Below the pieces are notes generated by a model. The model did not search any database. It was not told the DNA's origin and saw only the letters and a program-made list of their open reading frames with translations. DNA of 64,000 bases, taken from contig JAUXTT010000008.1 of assembly GCA_030684395.1 (NCBI GenBank), forward strand, positions 62,001 through 126,000, in the 5' to 3' direction. The position numbers were made by a program, and so were the translations under genes. The stretch is from Bacteroidota bacterium. Its GTDB lineage: Bacteria; Bacteroidota; Bacteroidia; B-17B0; Aurantibacillaceae. This document shows positions 36,679-47,900 of the stretch, piece by piece (the stretch's first letter is position 1; every line of letters begins with the position of its first letter).

Positions 36679-39600
36679 TTACGGCATTACAGGTACTCCT
36701 TGCGGCTCAATAGCATCCTCAGGAACTACATTTTTAATACGGGTTGAAAACTGGGCTGCCAATTCTTTAGATCCAAATGCACTTGAGATTGTGATCAAAC
36801 GATTCAGAATATCCTGAGCCTGGCGCATTTCCCTTCCGTAGAAATTACGATCTTCCTGCTTCATTTTATTATAGAACATCAGATCTTTTTCAAAAATATC
36901 GAACAATTTCTTAGAAATTTCATTGCCTTTAGCAACATTGCCTGCCTGATAATAACCTAAAGCTATTGAATACATTGTGGCATCAAAAGGAACATTGTTT
37001 TCCGGCATTTCCATCATAGCTTTATCCAATGCTTTTAATGCTTTATCCTTTTTACCTTTTTCGGTAAGTGCAGATGCTAATTGTCCGATTTGAATACGCA
37101 TGTTAGAAGCCATACGTAAACAGTTCTCATCTAAATAAACACCCGGAGTACTCATTCCACCATACTGAAACTTCATTATGTTTTCATACATAATATCTTC
37201 TGCAATACGTGGTCCGCCCGAAGCCATTTCCTGAGGTGTAGATTCTATAGGAACCAATCGGTAAGCTAAACCTTCTAACTGCAAATACCTTTCTAAGTTC
37301 AAATAAGAATCAGCGCCGGTTGTTACAGCAAAATAAACAGGACGTTTCCAATCATTCGCTGCAAGTAAGTCAAGGATCATTAAATCATTTTTAAGAACAT
37401 AGTTCTTTTTAACTTCCCAGTTTACACTCTTCACAATTCTGTTCTCCATTCCTTTAGGAACCAACCCATTTTTAACAGCGAATAAAGAATCTACCGTTAC
37501 TTTCATTTTCTTGCTTGGGAAAATATCAATTGGTTTTTCTCTGCCCGGAGCCATCCATTTGTTTTTAGGGTCCTCACTTGCAACGAAACTCATCAATTCT
37601 TTAATATCAACATATCCCAAATTCTGATCATTGAAATAAACCACATCTCTTGTTCCCTGAACATATTTATCAGGAGACAATGTAAAAGGAACAGGTTCAG
37701 AATCATAAGCTGCGCGACGCATTTGGTTAATGTACCAATCGGTTTGCAATAAACTTAAATTCACAACACGAATATCTGTACGAATACCTTCAACTTCCTG
37801 AGCATACCATAATGGGAATGTATCGTTATCCCCATTGGTAAATAAGATGGCATTTTTAGCACAACTGTTCAAATAGTTAACAGCAAAGTCTCTTGACATA
37901 GTACGTTTAGCACGACTGTGATCATCCCATCCTTCTGATGCCATTAAACAAGGTGCAGATAAAGCAGCAATGGTTGCAATACTCGCCGCAGCCTTTGCAT
38001 TTGCCTTTTTAGATAAAATATCGAAAATAGCAAGTACTCCAAAACCTATCCAAATGGAATAAGCGTAGAACGAAGCTGCATAAGCATAATCACGTTCACG
38101 TGGTTGGTAAGGATACTGATTCAGATAAATCACAATTGCCAAACCTGTAAGCAAAAACAATGCTGCAACAACGAATGCTGAAGGACGATGTTTACGCACA
38201 TGGTAAACCATACCTAATAAACCTAATATAAATGGTATCGCGAAAAATTTATTCGTTGCTTTATTGTTAGCTGCAGAACTAGGCATAGTTGCAGTATCAA
38301 AACCTAAACGTTTATCATCAAAGCCTTTGAAGCCTGTGATCCAGTTACCTTCTGTCGGGTTATTATTTAACCCCTGTACGTCATTTTGCTTCCCGATAAA
38401 ATTCCATCCAAAATAACGCAGGTACATATATCCTATCTGATAGCTTGCAAAATAATTTAAATTCTCGCCCATGGTAGGAACATAAATTGTTTCCGTCTCA
38501 CCGTTATAACCCTGAACTTGTTTTGGTCTTCCTTTAATATCACCCCAATACTTGTAAGATGCCTCATGATTACTTTGTGTACTCCACATACGAGGGAAAG
38601 GTGTACAAAAATCTTTATCGTAATTTGGAATAGATGCTTTTCTGTCGTCTGTAATTACATATTTCCCTGTTTTTTCATCTTTAGCGTAAACAGGGTTTCC
38701 ATCAAGATATTGTTGTGTTTTATCTAATGGAGCATTGTAATAATTACCATACCCAATTGGCCAATCGCCGTACTGTTCACGATTTAAGTATGATAATAAA
38801 GTAATAGCATTTTCCGGATCGTTCTCATCCATTGGAGTATTTGCCTGTGAACGAATTACCAAAACAAAGAAAGAAGAATAGCCAATTAATATCATTGCAA
38901 AACTTAAAGCAATTGTGTTTAGCACTTCTCTTTTATTTTTTAAGTAATGAATTGTTGCAACTAATCCTCCTCCAACAATTAATCGGGCAAAAAATGAACC
39001 TATACCTGAACCTGTAACCAATGCTAACAAAGAGAAAAGAATCGCGGAAAAGAAAGCAATTTTATATTGACCAGCTTTACCACTAAGTGAATACATAATA
39101 GTTGAAGTAACTACAGTAAGTAATAGAACGAAGTAAATGATGGTACCGGTATTAAATCCCATTCCCAATGTATTGGTAAAGAACAACTCATAATTAGCTG
39201 ATAATTTCACAATACCAGGGATAATTCCGGCCTGAATACCACCTAAGATCACCAATGAAAGTAATCCGGTAACAAACCAACTTGTCCAACTGAATGTATG
39301 TTTTTTGTAATAATAGATATAACAGATAGCAGGAATAACCAACAAATTTAATAAATGGACTCCTATAGATAAACCCATTAAATAAGCGATAAGGATCAAC
39401 CAACGGGTTGCTGTTGGACTGTCTGCCTCTTCTTCCCATTTTAAAATTGCCCAGAAAACAATTGCCGTAAAGAAAGATGACATTGCATAAACCTCACCTT
39501 CAACAGCCGAGAACCAGAAAGAGTCTGAAAAAGTATAAGCTAAACCACCAACAATACCTGCACCCAAAATGGCGAACATTTTTCCACCCTCAATTGATTC

Positions 39601-39933
39601 GCCTGCTTTGATAATTACTTTACGAGCTAAACGTGTAACAGTCCAATACAAAAATAATATGGTGAAAGAGCTGCACAATGCACTCATTACGTTTACCCAC
39701 ATAGCCGCTTTGGACGAATCTCCAAAAGAAAACAAGGAGAAGAACTTTGCAATCAATAAGAATAATGGTGCTCCCGGCGGGTGACCAACTTCCAGTTTTT
39801 GTGCACATGCAATGTACTCACCACAATCCCAGAAACTTGCAGTTGGTTCTATAGTAGAGCAATAGGTAAAAGTTGCAATCGCAAATACCAGCCAACCAAT
39901 AATGTTGTTTAAATTTTTATAATTCAGCGTCAT
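36679..39933 (-). CDS. DUF2723 membrane glycosyltransferase-like protein (TMEM260/PMT-type)
   Basis: 1084 residues. The N-terminal half has 12 or more membrane helices and resembles protein O-mannosyltransferase-type GT-C enzymes: the first loop WDCGEYIACAQKLEVGHPPGAP carries the acidic residues expected for catalysis. The C-terminal ~350 residues are a soluble domain (LFTNGDNDTFPLWYAQEVEG, helical repeats near 970-1060). DUF2723 is distantly related to human TMEM260, which O-mannosylates proteins; the bacterial substrate is not known to me, but protein or surface glycosylation is likely. The downstream deacetylase gene is probably in the same transcript. Confidence 0.88.
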   Translation of the reverse strand: MTLNYKNLNNIIGWLVFAIATFTYCSTIEPTASFWDCGEYIACAQKLEVGHPPGAPLFLLIAKFFSLFSFGDSSKAAMWVNVMSALCSSFTILFLYWTVTRLARKVIIKAGESIEGGKMFAILGAGIVGGLAYTFSDSFWFSAVEGEVYAMSSFFTAIVFWAILKWEEEADSPTATRWLILIAYLMGLSIGVHLLNLLVIPAICYIYYYKKHTFSWTSWFVTGLLSLVILGGIQAGIIPGIVKLSANYELFFTNTLGMGFNTGTIIYFVLLLTVVTSTIMYSLSGKAGQYKIAFFSAILFSLLALVTGSGIGSFFARLIVGGGLVATIHYLKNKREVLNTIALSFAMILIGYSSFFVLVIRSQANTPMDENDPENAITLLSYLNREQYGDWPIGYGNYYNAPLDKTQQYLDGNPVYAKDEKTGKYVITDDRKASIPNYDKDFCTPFPRMWSTQSNHEASYKYWGDIKGRPKQVQGYNGETETIYVPTMGENLNYFASYQIGYMYLRYFGWNFIGKQNDVQGLNNNPTEGNWITGFKGFDDKRLGFDTATMPSSAANNKATNKFFAIPFILGLLGMVYHVRKHRPSAFVVAALFLLTGLAIVIYLNQYPYQPRERDYAYAASFYAYSIWIGFGVLAIFDILSKKANAKAAASIATIAALSAPCLMASEGWDDHSRAKRTMSRDFAVNYLNSCAKNAILFTNGDNDTFPLWYAQEVEGIRTDIRVVNLSLLQTDWYINQMRRAAYDSEPVPFTLSPDKYVQGTRDVVYFNDQNLGYVDIKELMSFVASEDPKNKWMAPGREKPIDIFPSKKMKVTVDSLFAVKNGLVPKGMENRIVKSVNWEVKKNYVLKNDLMILDLLAANDWKRPVYFAVTTGADSYLNLERYLQLEGLAYRLVPIESTPQEMASGGPRIAEDIMYENIMKFQYGGMSTPGVYLDENCLRMASNMRIQIGQLASALTEKGKKDKALKALDKAMMEMPENNVPFDATMYSIALGYYQAGNVAKGNEISKKLFDIFEKDLMFYNKMKQEDRNFYGREMRQAQDILNRLITISSAFGSKELAAQFSTRIKNVVPEDAIEPQGVPVMP

Positions 39934-40044
39934 ATTTTTTTAGAATAGCTGCGAATTTAACTAAAAAAGCCTTGAGAAATTGTTTTTTTTACCTGTTAAA
40001 TAAAATAAAATCGGACTTATGTTTTTTAGTATTAAAAAAAGTAT

Positions 40045-40052
40045 TATTTTTG
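40045..40052 (+). promoter_or_regulatory. -7 promoter element of tRNA-Gln
   Basis: TATTTTTG (40045-40052) fits TAnnTTTG and lies 26 bases before the mature tRNA 5' end. The TTTTTTAG at 40022-40029 is a weak -33 candidate. Confidence 0.5.
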
Positions 40053-40078
40053 CAGCCCGTTACAACGAAAAAGCATTT

Positions 40079-40151
40079 TGTCCGATGGTGTAACTGGCAA
40101 CACGCCTGATTTTGATTCAGGAAAGTCCAGGTTCGAGCCCTGGTCGGACAA
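40079..40151 (+). tRNA. tRNA-Gln (anticodon TTG)
   Basis: A complete cloverleaf of 73 bases: acceptor TGTCCGA/TCGGACA, a short D stem GTGT/ACAC, anticodon stem CCTGA/TCAGG with loop TTTTGAT (anticodon TTG), and T arm CCAGG-TTCGAGC-CCTGG. CCA is not encoded (ACA follows), so it is added later. Confidence 0.97.
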
Positions 40152-40154
40152 CAT

Positions 40155-40186
40155 AAAGCCCTGATAAGCAATTATCGGGGCTTTTT
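40155..40186 (+). terminator. Intrinsic terminator of tRNA-Gln
   Basis: A 13-base-pair stem with one G-U pair (AAAGCCCTGATAA/TTATCGGGGCTTT) closed by a GCAA tetraloop and followed by TT. It starts four bases after the tRNA. Confidence 0.88.
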
Positions 40187-40304
40187 ATTGGTTCAAACTT
40201 TGAAAAATCCAATTTTTCGAGGCCATTTGATGGAACACTCTACCTTATTTCTTTTTTCTATCTTTATCCTCATTCTAAAAACACAAATCAAATAGTAGTA
40301 TATT

Positions 40305-41051
40305 ATGAAGTTACTTCAGGGAAAAACAGCACTGATAACGGGTGCATCAAGAGGAATCGGAAAAGGAATTGCCATGAAATTTGCAGAACAGGGTGCTAAT
40401 GTTGCCTTCACGTTCTTAAGTTCAGTTGAAAAGGCAAAAGCCCTGGAAGCTGAATTAGCTGCTTTTGGGGTTAAAGCCAAAGGTTATCAAAGTGATGCTG
40501 CTGATTTTAAAGCTGCAGATGAATTAGTAAACAGTGTAGTTGCCGATTTTGGCACAGTAGATATATTAGTGAATAATGCAGGGATTACACGCGACACTTT
40601 ATTAATGCGTATGAGTGAGCAACAATGGGATGATGTTATTAATGCCAACCTTAAATCGGTATTTAACTTAACCAAAGCTGTTCAACGCCCTATGTTAAAG
40701 GCCCGTTACGGTTCTATTATTAATATGAGTTCTGTTGTAGGTGTAAAAGGTAATGCAGGACAAGCTAACTATGCCGCCTCTAAAGCTGGTATCATCGGGT
40801 TCAGTAAATCAGTTGCGTTGGAGTTAGGTTCAAGAAATATCCGTTGTAATGTGGTTGCTCCGGGCTTTATTGAAACCGAAATGACCGGCGCACTGGATGA
40901 AAAAGTAGTACAAGGATGGAGAGACAGTATTCCATTGAAACGTGGTGGTACTGCTGAAGATGTAGCTAACCTTACTTTATTCCTTGCAAGTGATATGAGT
41001 TCATATATTACCGGACAAACTGTTAATGTTTGTGGTGGGATGTTGACTTAG
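40305..41051 (+). CDS. fabG: 3-oxoacyl-[acyl-carrier-protein] reductase
   Basis: 248 residues of a classical SDR that reduces 3-oxoacyl-ACP with NADPH in fatty acid elongation. Cofactor motif TGASRGIGKGIA near residue 12, NNAGITRD, catalytic Ser in NMSSVVGVKG and the YAASK catalytic Tyr/Lys; the substrate-end motif PGFIETEMTGAL is typical of FabG. Length and motifs are canonical. No acpP or fabF is adjacent. Confidence 0.95.
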   Translation: MKLLQGKTALITGASRGIGKGIAMKFAEQGANVAFTFLSSVEKAKALEAELAAFGVKAKGYQSDAADFKAADELVNSVVADFGTVDILVNNAGITRDTLLMRMSEQQWDDVINANLKSVFNLTKAVQRPMLKARYGSIINMSSVVGVKGNAGQANYAASKAGIIGFSKSVALELGSRNIRCNVVAPGFIETEMTGALDEKVVQGWRDSIPLKRGGTAEDVANLTLFLASDMSSYITGQTVNVCGGMLT

Positions 41052-41060
41052 ATTGTCATC

Positions 41061-41126
41061 GTTGGTGATAACACTAACAGTGGCTTAAATAGAAATATCC
41101 TTTGTTGGTGATAACACCAACAAAGG
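41061..41126. repeat. Pair of palindromic repeat units between fabG and the next gene
   Basis: Unit 2 (41099-41126) is a perfect 12-base-pair hairpin, CCTTTGTTGGTG-ATAA-CACCAACAAAGG. Unit 1 (41061-41078) is a shorter imperfect copy, GTTGGTG-ATAA-CACTAAC. They share the core TTGGTGATAACACyAAC and probably belong to a dispersed palindromic family; they may also terminate fabG transcription. Confidence 0.7.
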
Positions 41127-41147
41127 CGTAAAAAATAAATCAATTAA

Positions 41148-43229
41148 GTGCGCATTCTTCTATTTGAAATAATTACTCAGTATTCACTTTGGTTTGTGCC
41201 GCTTTGTTTGGCTACCGGGGTGTTGTTTGCGTATGTTCTATACAGAACTTCTCCCAAAAATGATGAGCTTGTTAAACCTGTAAAGTGGTTTCTGTTTTCA
41301 TCCCGTACTCTATTAATTGCCACTTTAGCCTTTTTTCTTTTAAATCCTTTAATCAAAAAAATGGTGAATGAAAAAGAAAAACCTATCATTTTAATAGCAC
41401 AGGACAATTCTTCGTCTTTATTAAATGCAAAAGATTCTGCATTTATAAAAAATGAATTTGTGAAAGCACTAAAAACTGTTGCTAACGATCTTTCCGAAAA
41501 ATACGATGTTAAGTTTTATCGTTTCGACAGTAAAACAGAATTGAATGATACTATCAACTTTAAAGGAAAAGAAACCGATTACAGTTCTTTGTTCAATGAA
41601 ATTGAGAATAACTACACCAACAGGAACGTAGGTGCTTTGATCCTTGCCAGTGATGGTTTATATAATAAGGGCAGTAATCCGGTTTACGGAGCAGAGAAAC
41701 TGAAATTTCCTGTTTACACCATTGCTTTGGGAGACACGACTACTTTAAAAGATGCGCTGGTAAAAAAAGTAGATCACAATGATGTAGCTTACCTGGGCAA
41801 CAAATTTCCGGTTGAAATTACTGTTGATGCAAGAAAACTACAGGGCAAAGAAAGTGTTTTGACCGTAAGCAAACAAGGAAAAAAGGTTGGAGAACAAAGG
41901 GTTGTTTTTAATACAACCGATTTTACAAAGACGATTAGTTTTTTATTAGACGCCGATAAACCCGGAGTTCAGAAATTCCTGGTTTCTTTAGCTCCTGTTG
42001 CTGAAGAGCAAAATAAATTGAATAACAGTCAGCCTTTTGTTATTGAGGTTATAGATAATCGTGAAAAAATCGCTATCATATCAGGCGCGCCACATCCCGA
42101 TGTTGCTGCCATAAAAGAAAGTATAGAAGAAAATCAGAATTATGAAGTAGAAACATTTTTAGCCGCTGAATTTAATAGTTCAGTAAAACCATACAGCCTG
42201 GTTATTCTGAATCAATTGCAAATAAATTCTGCAGCGGGTACTAAAATAATGAATGATCTTACTGCGAATAACACTTCTTATTTTTTAGTTTCTGCTTATG
42301 GTGGAGATAAAATTCCGGGTGTAAACGTTCAGGCCATGAACATGAAATACAATGATGCAGAAGCTATTGTAAACAAATCGTTTTCGCTGTTTACCGTTTC
42401 GGATGAATTTAAAAAATACGCTAAAGAATTTCCTGCCGTAAAATCCATTTTAGGGAATTACTCAATTGCCAACTCAGCTACCATCTTCATGACACAACGA
42501 ATTGGTGTGGTTGAAACGGAGAACCCACTCCTACTCTTTAATACCAATGGTGAACAGAAATCAGGCGTGTTTTTAGGAGATGGTTTATGGAGATGGAAGT
42601 TACGCGATTTTGCCGATCACGAAAATCACGATCTATTCAATGAACTTGTCTCTAAGATCGTTCAGTACCTAAGTGTGAAAGCAGATAAAAGTTTCTTTCG
42701 TGTGAAAACAAGAAAAGTAATAAACGAGAACGAAGAAGTCGAATTAGAAGCGGAAGTGTACAACAACAGTTATGAATTGATCACCGAACCCGAAGTTACT
42801 ATAGTTATAACAAATGAAAGTGATAAAAAATTTAATTACACATTTAGTAAAACAGGCTTAGGCTACAGATTGAATGTTGGCATTCTACCTCCGGGTGAAT
42901 ACAGCTACAAAGCCACAACCAATAACGGAACCAAGGCACAGGAACAAAGAGGATTTTTTACAGTAAAAGAAATTGTAGCTGAGAAAATAAATGCGGTTGC
43001 TGATCACAAATTATTGCAACAACTTTCTACGAAATCGAATGGCAAATTTTTTTACGCAAATCAACTAACTCAATTAAAAGATCTATTAGCTAACAACGAG
43101 AATATTAAAACCATTACCTACTCTCATAAAGATGTAAAAGACCTGATAGACATCAAAACTATCTTCTTTATTCTGCTTGCATTATTAAGCCTTGAATGGT
43201 TTATCAGAAAAAGAAATGGGTTGTATTAA
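41148..43229 (+). CDS. Membrane protein with VWA-like/BatA-like organisation
   Basis: GTG start, 693 residues. Two N-terminal membrane spans (~15-32 and ~48-66) are followed by a von Willebrand A-like domain with ILIAQDNSSSLL in place of the usual DxSxS MIDAS and LILASDGLYNKGSNP, then a long beta-rich extracytoplasmic region. One C-terminal span (IKTIFFILLALLSLEWFI) is followed by a basic tail. This layout occurs in uncharacterised Bacteroidota proteins close to the Bat (aerotolerance) family, but no other bat gene or MoxR ATPase is here. The metal site looks partly degenerate (D-N-S-S-S). Function unassigned. Confidence 0.75.
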   Translation: MRILLFEIITQYSLWFVPLCLATGVLFAYVLYRTSPKNDELVKPVKWFLFSSRTLLIATLAFFLLNPLIKKMVNEKEKPIILIAQDNSSSLLNAKDSAFIKNEFVKALKTVANDLSEKYDVKFYRFDSKTELNDTINFKGKETDYSSLFNEIENNYTNRNVGALILASDGLYNKGSNPVYGAEKLKFPVYTIALGDTTTLKDALVKKVDHNDVAYLGNKFPVEITVDARKLQGKESVLTVSKQGKKVGEQRVVFNTTDFTKTISFLLDADKPGVQKFLVSLAPVAEEQNKLNNSQPFVIEVIDNREKIAIISGAPHPDVAAIKESIEENQNYEVETFLAAEFNSSVKPYSLVILNQLQINSAAGTKIMNDLTANNTSYFLVSAYGGDKIPGVNVQAMNMKYNDAEAIVNKSFSLFTVSDEFKKYAKEFPAVKSILGNYSIANSATIFMTQRIGVVETENPLLLFNTNGEQKSGVFLGDGLWRWKLRDFADHENHDLFNELVSKIVQYLSVKADKSFFRVKTRKVINENEEVELEAEVYNNSYELITEPEVTIVITNESDKKFNYTFSKTGLGYRLNVGILPPGEYSYKATTNNGTKAQEQRGFFTVKEIVAEKINAVADHKLLQQLSTKSNGKFFYANQLTQLKDLLANNENIKTITYSHKDVKDLIDIKTIFFILLALLSLEWFIRKRNGLY

Positions 43230-43317
43230 GATCACAGAATTTGTTTCCTTAGTTTTTTATTGGTTGAGTACCCTGCAATCATTTTGGTTCAGATAATAAA
43301 CATCAGAAGAGCAATAA

Positions 43318-43476
43318 ATGAAACTAATTACATGGGTAATTATTATTACAATCAGCTTGTGTTCGCTATGCTTTTGCAAGGTATCTCAACATCGCACAAA
43401 ACATAAATTATTCAGGAGTGCTACAATAAAGAGAAGTAATACAAAAGATACTATAGCTATAATAAAACAGCCATGA
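43318..43476 (+). CDS. Small lipoprotein-like ORF
   Basis: 52 residues (MKLITWVIIITISLCSLCFCK...IIKQP). It has a typical short signal sequence: Lys, a hydrophobic stretch and a Cys cluster LCSLCFC that could be a lipobox. The remainder is basic and polar. The TGA stop lies inside the stem of the following hairpin. No homologue is known to me, and it could be a chance ORF. Confidence 0.35.
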   Translation: MKLITWVIIITISLCSLCFCKVSQHRTKHKLFRSATIKRSNTKDTIAIIKQP

Positions 43477-43490
43477 AATCGTCATGGCTG
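43468..43490. terminator. Bidirectional terminator hairpin between the small ORF and rocD
   Basis: CAGCCATGA/TCATGGCTG, nine perfect pairs with a 5-base loop, then CATTTTCTTT on the plus strand and CTGTTTTATT when read on the minus strand. It separates two convergent transcripts. Confidence 0.7.
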
Positions 43491-43515
43491 CATTTTCTTT
43501 AAAACCATAAGGTTA

Positions 43516-44751
43516 TTAGAAACTATTTAAAGTTTCTTTAATAATCCTCACACAATCCATGATCTGCTCTTCACTGATGACAAGAGGAGGTGCAAAACGA
43601 ATAATATCGCCATGAGTAGGCTTAGCCAACAAACCGTTCTCAGCAAGCTTTAAACATACATCCCATGCAGTTTTTCCGTTCGATTCTTTTATGACAATTG
43701 CATTTAATAAACCTTTTCCTCTCACCAATGTAAGCATAGGATGTTGAATCTTACGTAATTCCGAACGCAAAATTTCTCCAAGGTAATTTGCACGTTCAGC
43801 CAATTTTTCATCTCTTACCACATCCATTGCTGCCATCGCAACTGCACAAGCTAAAGGGTTTCCACCATAAGTAGAACCATGCTGCCCCGGTTTAATACAC
43901 ATCATTATATCATCATTAGCTAACACAGCAGAAACAGGATACATTCCACCCGATAATGCTTTACCAAGTATCAATACATCAGCGTGTACATTTTCCCAAT
44001 CGCAAGCCAATAGCTTACCACTACGCGCAATGCCTGTTTGAATTTCATCCGCAATAAAAAGTACGTTTGATTTTTTGCAAAGATCAAATGCTCCTTTCAA
44101 AAATCCTTCATCCGGAACCAATACTCCTGCTTCACCCTGAATAGGCTCAACAAGGAAACCCGCAACATTCTTATCTTGCAATGCTGCTTCTAAAGCTTTT
44201 AAATCATTGTAAGGAATTACTTCATACCCCGGAACAAAAGGGCCGAAGTTATTACGTGCATCCTGATCAACGCTAAACGAAATAATATTGATAGTTCTTC
44301 CATGGAAGTTACCTGCACAAACTAAAATTTTTGCCTGGTTTTCAGCAACACCTTTTTTCTCGTAAGCCCATTTTCGTGCAAGTTTCAAAGCTGTTTCAAC
44401 CGCCTCTGCACCTGAGTTCATTGGCAATACTTTATCGTAACCAAAATAAGAAGTAATGTATTTTTCGTACTCACCTAATTTGCTGTTATAAAATGCCCTT
44501 GAAGTAAGCGCCAGTTTCTGGGCCTGCTCGGTAAGAGCCTTTACTATTTTTGGGTGACAATGGCCCTGATTAACCGCACTGTATGAAGAAAGAAAATCAT
44601 AATACTGTTTCCCTTCTACATCCCAAACTAATGCACCTTCACCTTTATCTAACACTACAGGAAGCGGATGATAATTATGGGCACCGTACTTTTCTTCCAG
44701 TTCCATTAATTCCTGAGCGCGGGTTTTATTTTCTGTCATTGTCATCATCAT
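43516..44751 (-). CDS. rocD: Ornithine aminotransferase
   Basis: 411 residues. Converts ornithine and 2-oxoglutarate to glutamate-5-semialdehyde and glutamate with PLP. Family sequence marks: [13 protein letters not shown] at the N-terminus (diagnostic for OAT), [12 protein letters not shown], the nucleotide-like [26 protein letters not shown] and the Schiff-base Lys in [10 protein letters not shown]. The start is ambiguous: four ATG codons lie within the first five (MMMTM). It is a single gene between a terminator and its own promoter, with no arginine-catabolism genes beside it. Confidence 0.96.
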   Translation of the reverse strand: MMMTMTENKTRAQELMELEEKYGAHNYHPLPVVLDKGEGALVWDVEGKQYYDFLSSYSAVNQGHCHPKIVKALTEQAQKLALTSRAFYNSKLGEYEKYITSYFGYDKVLPMNSGAEAVETALKLARKWAYEKKGVAENQAKILVCAGNFHGRTINIISFSVDQDARNNFGPFVPGYEVIPYNDLKALEAALQDKNVAGFLVEPIQGEAGVLVPDEGFLKGAFDLCKKSNVLFIADEIQTGIARSGKLLACDWENVHADVLILGKALSGGMYPVSAVLANDDIMMCIKPGQHGSTYGGNPLACAVAMAAMDVVRDEKLAERANYLGEILRSELRKIQHPMLTLVRGKGLLNAIVIKESNGKTAWDVCLKLAENGLLAKPTHGDIIRFAPPLVISEEQIMDCVRIIKETLNSF

Positions 44752-44766
44752 TTCATATTTAGGCTA

Positions 44767-44774
44767 CAAAAGTA
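44767..44774 (-). promoter_or_regulatory. -7 promoter element of rocD
   Basis: TACTTTTG on the minus strand, an exact TAnnTTTG, 15 bases before the first ATG. No good -33 TTTG was found at the usual distance. Confidence 0.5.
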
Positions 44775-44957
44775 CGTTAAAAAAGGCGAATTATCCTAAT
44801 TCGAGGGCAATGCAGGTAAAATCAAGGGGGTATTTAGGTTAGAGCCTAACAAAGTAATATTGAATACAATAGTAAGTTTTAACTTAGTTAAAGAATGGCT
44901 CTGTATTGTAAAAGTCTGTATTTTTAACTACATTTAATGAACAAAGTATATTAAAAT

Positions 44958-47900
44958 ATGAGGATCCGAAATGTCATACCGCTCCTCATGGTTGTTTGCT
45001 GTGCATTTTTGCCAGTGAGGTTCTTTGCACAAAATCAAGACCTTCAATTTGAACACGTTTCCATAGAAAATGGACTTTCCCAAAGTGCTGTTTTTTCGAT
45101 CATACAGGATAAACAAGGATTTATGTGGTTTGGAACCCAGGATGGGCTCAATATGTATGATGGTTATAAATTTACTATTTACAGAAACTCTATTAAAGAT
45201 AGCAATAGCATTTCAACGAATTATATCAGATGTATTATCGATGATAAAAATGGTAATTTATGGATTGGCACCTGGGGAGCGGGACTTAACCTGTTAAATA
45301 AAGTAACAGGGAAATTTACCCGCTTCAGGTATCAGTCAGAAAATCCCGGGTCACTAAGTAGTGATTTTGTTTCTGCCCTGATGGAAGACAAAGAGGGAAA
45401 TATATGGGTGGCAACTGATGGAGGGGGCTTAAATAAAATAGACCCTGTAACAAAAAAAATAAAGAGGTATGCCAGGCAAAGTCAAAACCAAAAAGGTATT
45501 AGTAGCAATAGATTAAGCTGTTTGATTCAGGACAAAACAGGCAACATTTGGATCGGTACCAAGGGCTACGGATTAAATCGTTTTGATCCTAAAACCGAAG
45601 ATTTTACGGTGTTCCTGAATGACCCACAAAATAAAAACAGTATTTCCCAAAACTGGATAGCATCTTTCTGTATAGATCATAAAAATGATTTACTTATTGC
45701 AACAGAAACCTGTATTGAAAAATACGATCCTGCCAAACAACAATTTATTCATTACTCAATTTCATTAAAACCTTTAGCTATTTCTGCTTTACAGGAAGAT
45801 AAAAATCAACTATTATGGATTTCAACTTTTGGGGAAGGCCTTTTCTCTTTGAATACTAAAACCAATTCAGTTAATTTATATACGCATGATCCACGGCTTT
45901 CCGAAAGTCTTGGACTTGATAACATTCCTTCAATGATGTTCGACAAAGGAGGAGTATTGTGGTTGGGTACTTATGGTGAAGGAATTGATAAAGTAAACCT
46001 ATACAACTCCAAATTCAAACTCTATAGAAACACTCCCGGAAACCCTCAAAGCCTTAAAAGCAAAAGTATCAGGGCAATTTTTGAAGACAAAGATCAACTA
46101 CTTTATATTGGTGGATATGGAGGAATTGATGTAATAGACAGAAAGAACAACAAAAACATGTCGCTTGTAACCAGGATCAACAATAGCCTGGGCGAATTTA
46201 ATAGTTCCAATGTATATCAATTTTTAGAAGACGCTGATGATTCAAACATTCTTTGGATTGCACACGAAGGAAAAGGAATAAGTAAATACAATCTCAGCAC
46301 AAAGAGCATTATAAATTTTCAAAACACTTCCACTGAATTTCCATATGGGATGTGCAGTAATTTTTTCTTCTCGACCTTTGATGATGGTAATGGAACTATC
46401 TGGTTTGGTGGTTTACATGGCTTAAGCAAATTTGATAAGAAAACAGAAAAGTTCCAGTGCTTTAAAAATGACCCTGAAAACACTAACAGCTTAAGCAATA
46501 ATGATATTAAAGTAATACACAAAGGCGAGAATGGCAAAATATGGATTGGTACTACCGGTGGCGGGCTGGATTTGTTTGATCCAAAGACAAACATTTTTAT
46601 CCACCACACTTATGAAGAAAATGACACAAATTGTTTAAGCAGTAACAGTGTACGATGCATCCACGAAGATTCGAATGGGATTTTATGGATTGGAACGGAC
46701 GGGGGTGGCTTAAACCGTTACGATCCGAGAAAAAATACTTTTAAAATGTACTCTGAAGATGATGGTCTTCCGAACAATACCGTTTATGGGATACTGCCCG
46801 ACGAGAAAGGTAACTTTTGGATGAGTACCAATTTTGGCTTATGTAGATTTGACCCAAAAAATGAAACATTTAAAACCTTTGACCTGAAAGATGGCTTGCA
46901 AAGTAATGAGTTTAATCAAGGAGCTTGTTTCAAAAGTAAGAGCGGTGAAATGTTTTTTGGTGGTATAAACGGGTTGAATTCCTTTTATCCGAAAAACATC
47001 AGGGATAACCCACACCAACCCCCTATTGTTATTACTTCTTTCAAAAAAGCTAATGCCGAAGTAATCTTTGATCGCCCTATTAATCTGCTTAACGAAATTA
47101 AACTCACTCATTTAGATCAGATCGTTTCATTTGAGTTTGCGGCTCTTGATTTCACTTCTCCGGAGAAAAATCAGTATGCTTATAAGCTTGAAGGGTTTAA
47201 TAAAGACTGGACTTATAGCGGAACCAAACATGAAGCCACTTATACAAACCTTGACCCGGGAGAATACATTTTCAGTGTGAAAGGTTCAAATAATGATGGC
47301 GTTTGGAATGAGGCAGGTACTTCTATAAAAATCATTATTGCCCCGCCCTATTGGAAAACAATCTGGTTTAGAACTCTTATTATTATTTCAGTAATTGCAA
47401 TTGTTATTTTAATATTCAAAATACGGATCAAAAGAATTAAGAAACAAAACCTGGAACTTGAATCACAAGTCAGGGAAAGAACTATTGAACTATCTGAGAT
47501 CAATCAACAACTTGAAAAACTTTCCATTGTAGCCAGCGAAACTGCAAATGGGGTTTTTATTACTGACTCACAAGGCAATGTAGAATGGTTTAATGAAGGC
47601 TACACCAAGTTGCTGGGTTGGGAATCGGTTGAAGAATATAAAAGAATAAAGGGTAAACATGTACTGGAAGTTAGCGGACACAATAATATTGCGGACATCA
47701 TAAGAGAAGCGGTTGAGAAAAAAAAGTCCGTGTCTTATGAAAGCATAAACATCAGTAAACAAGGTAAAAAACTCTGGCTACAAACAACCCTTACTCCCAT
47801 TTTCGATATCGAAGGGAAATTAAAACATTTGGTTTTTGTTGATACCGATGTAACAGAATTAAAACAGGCCAAGGAAACGGCCGAACAAGCTCTGCATATT

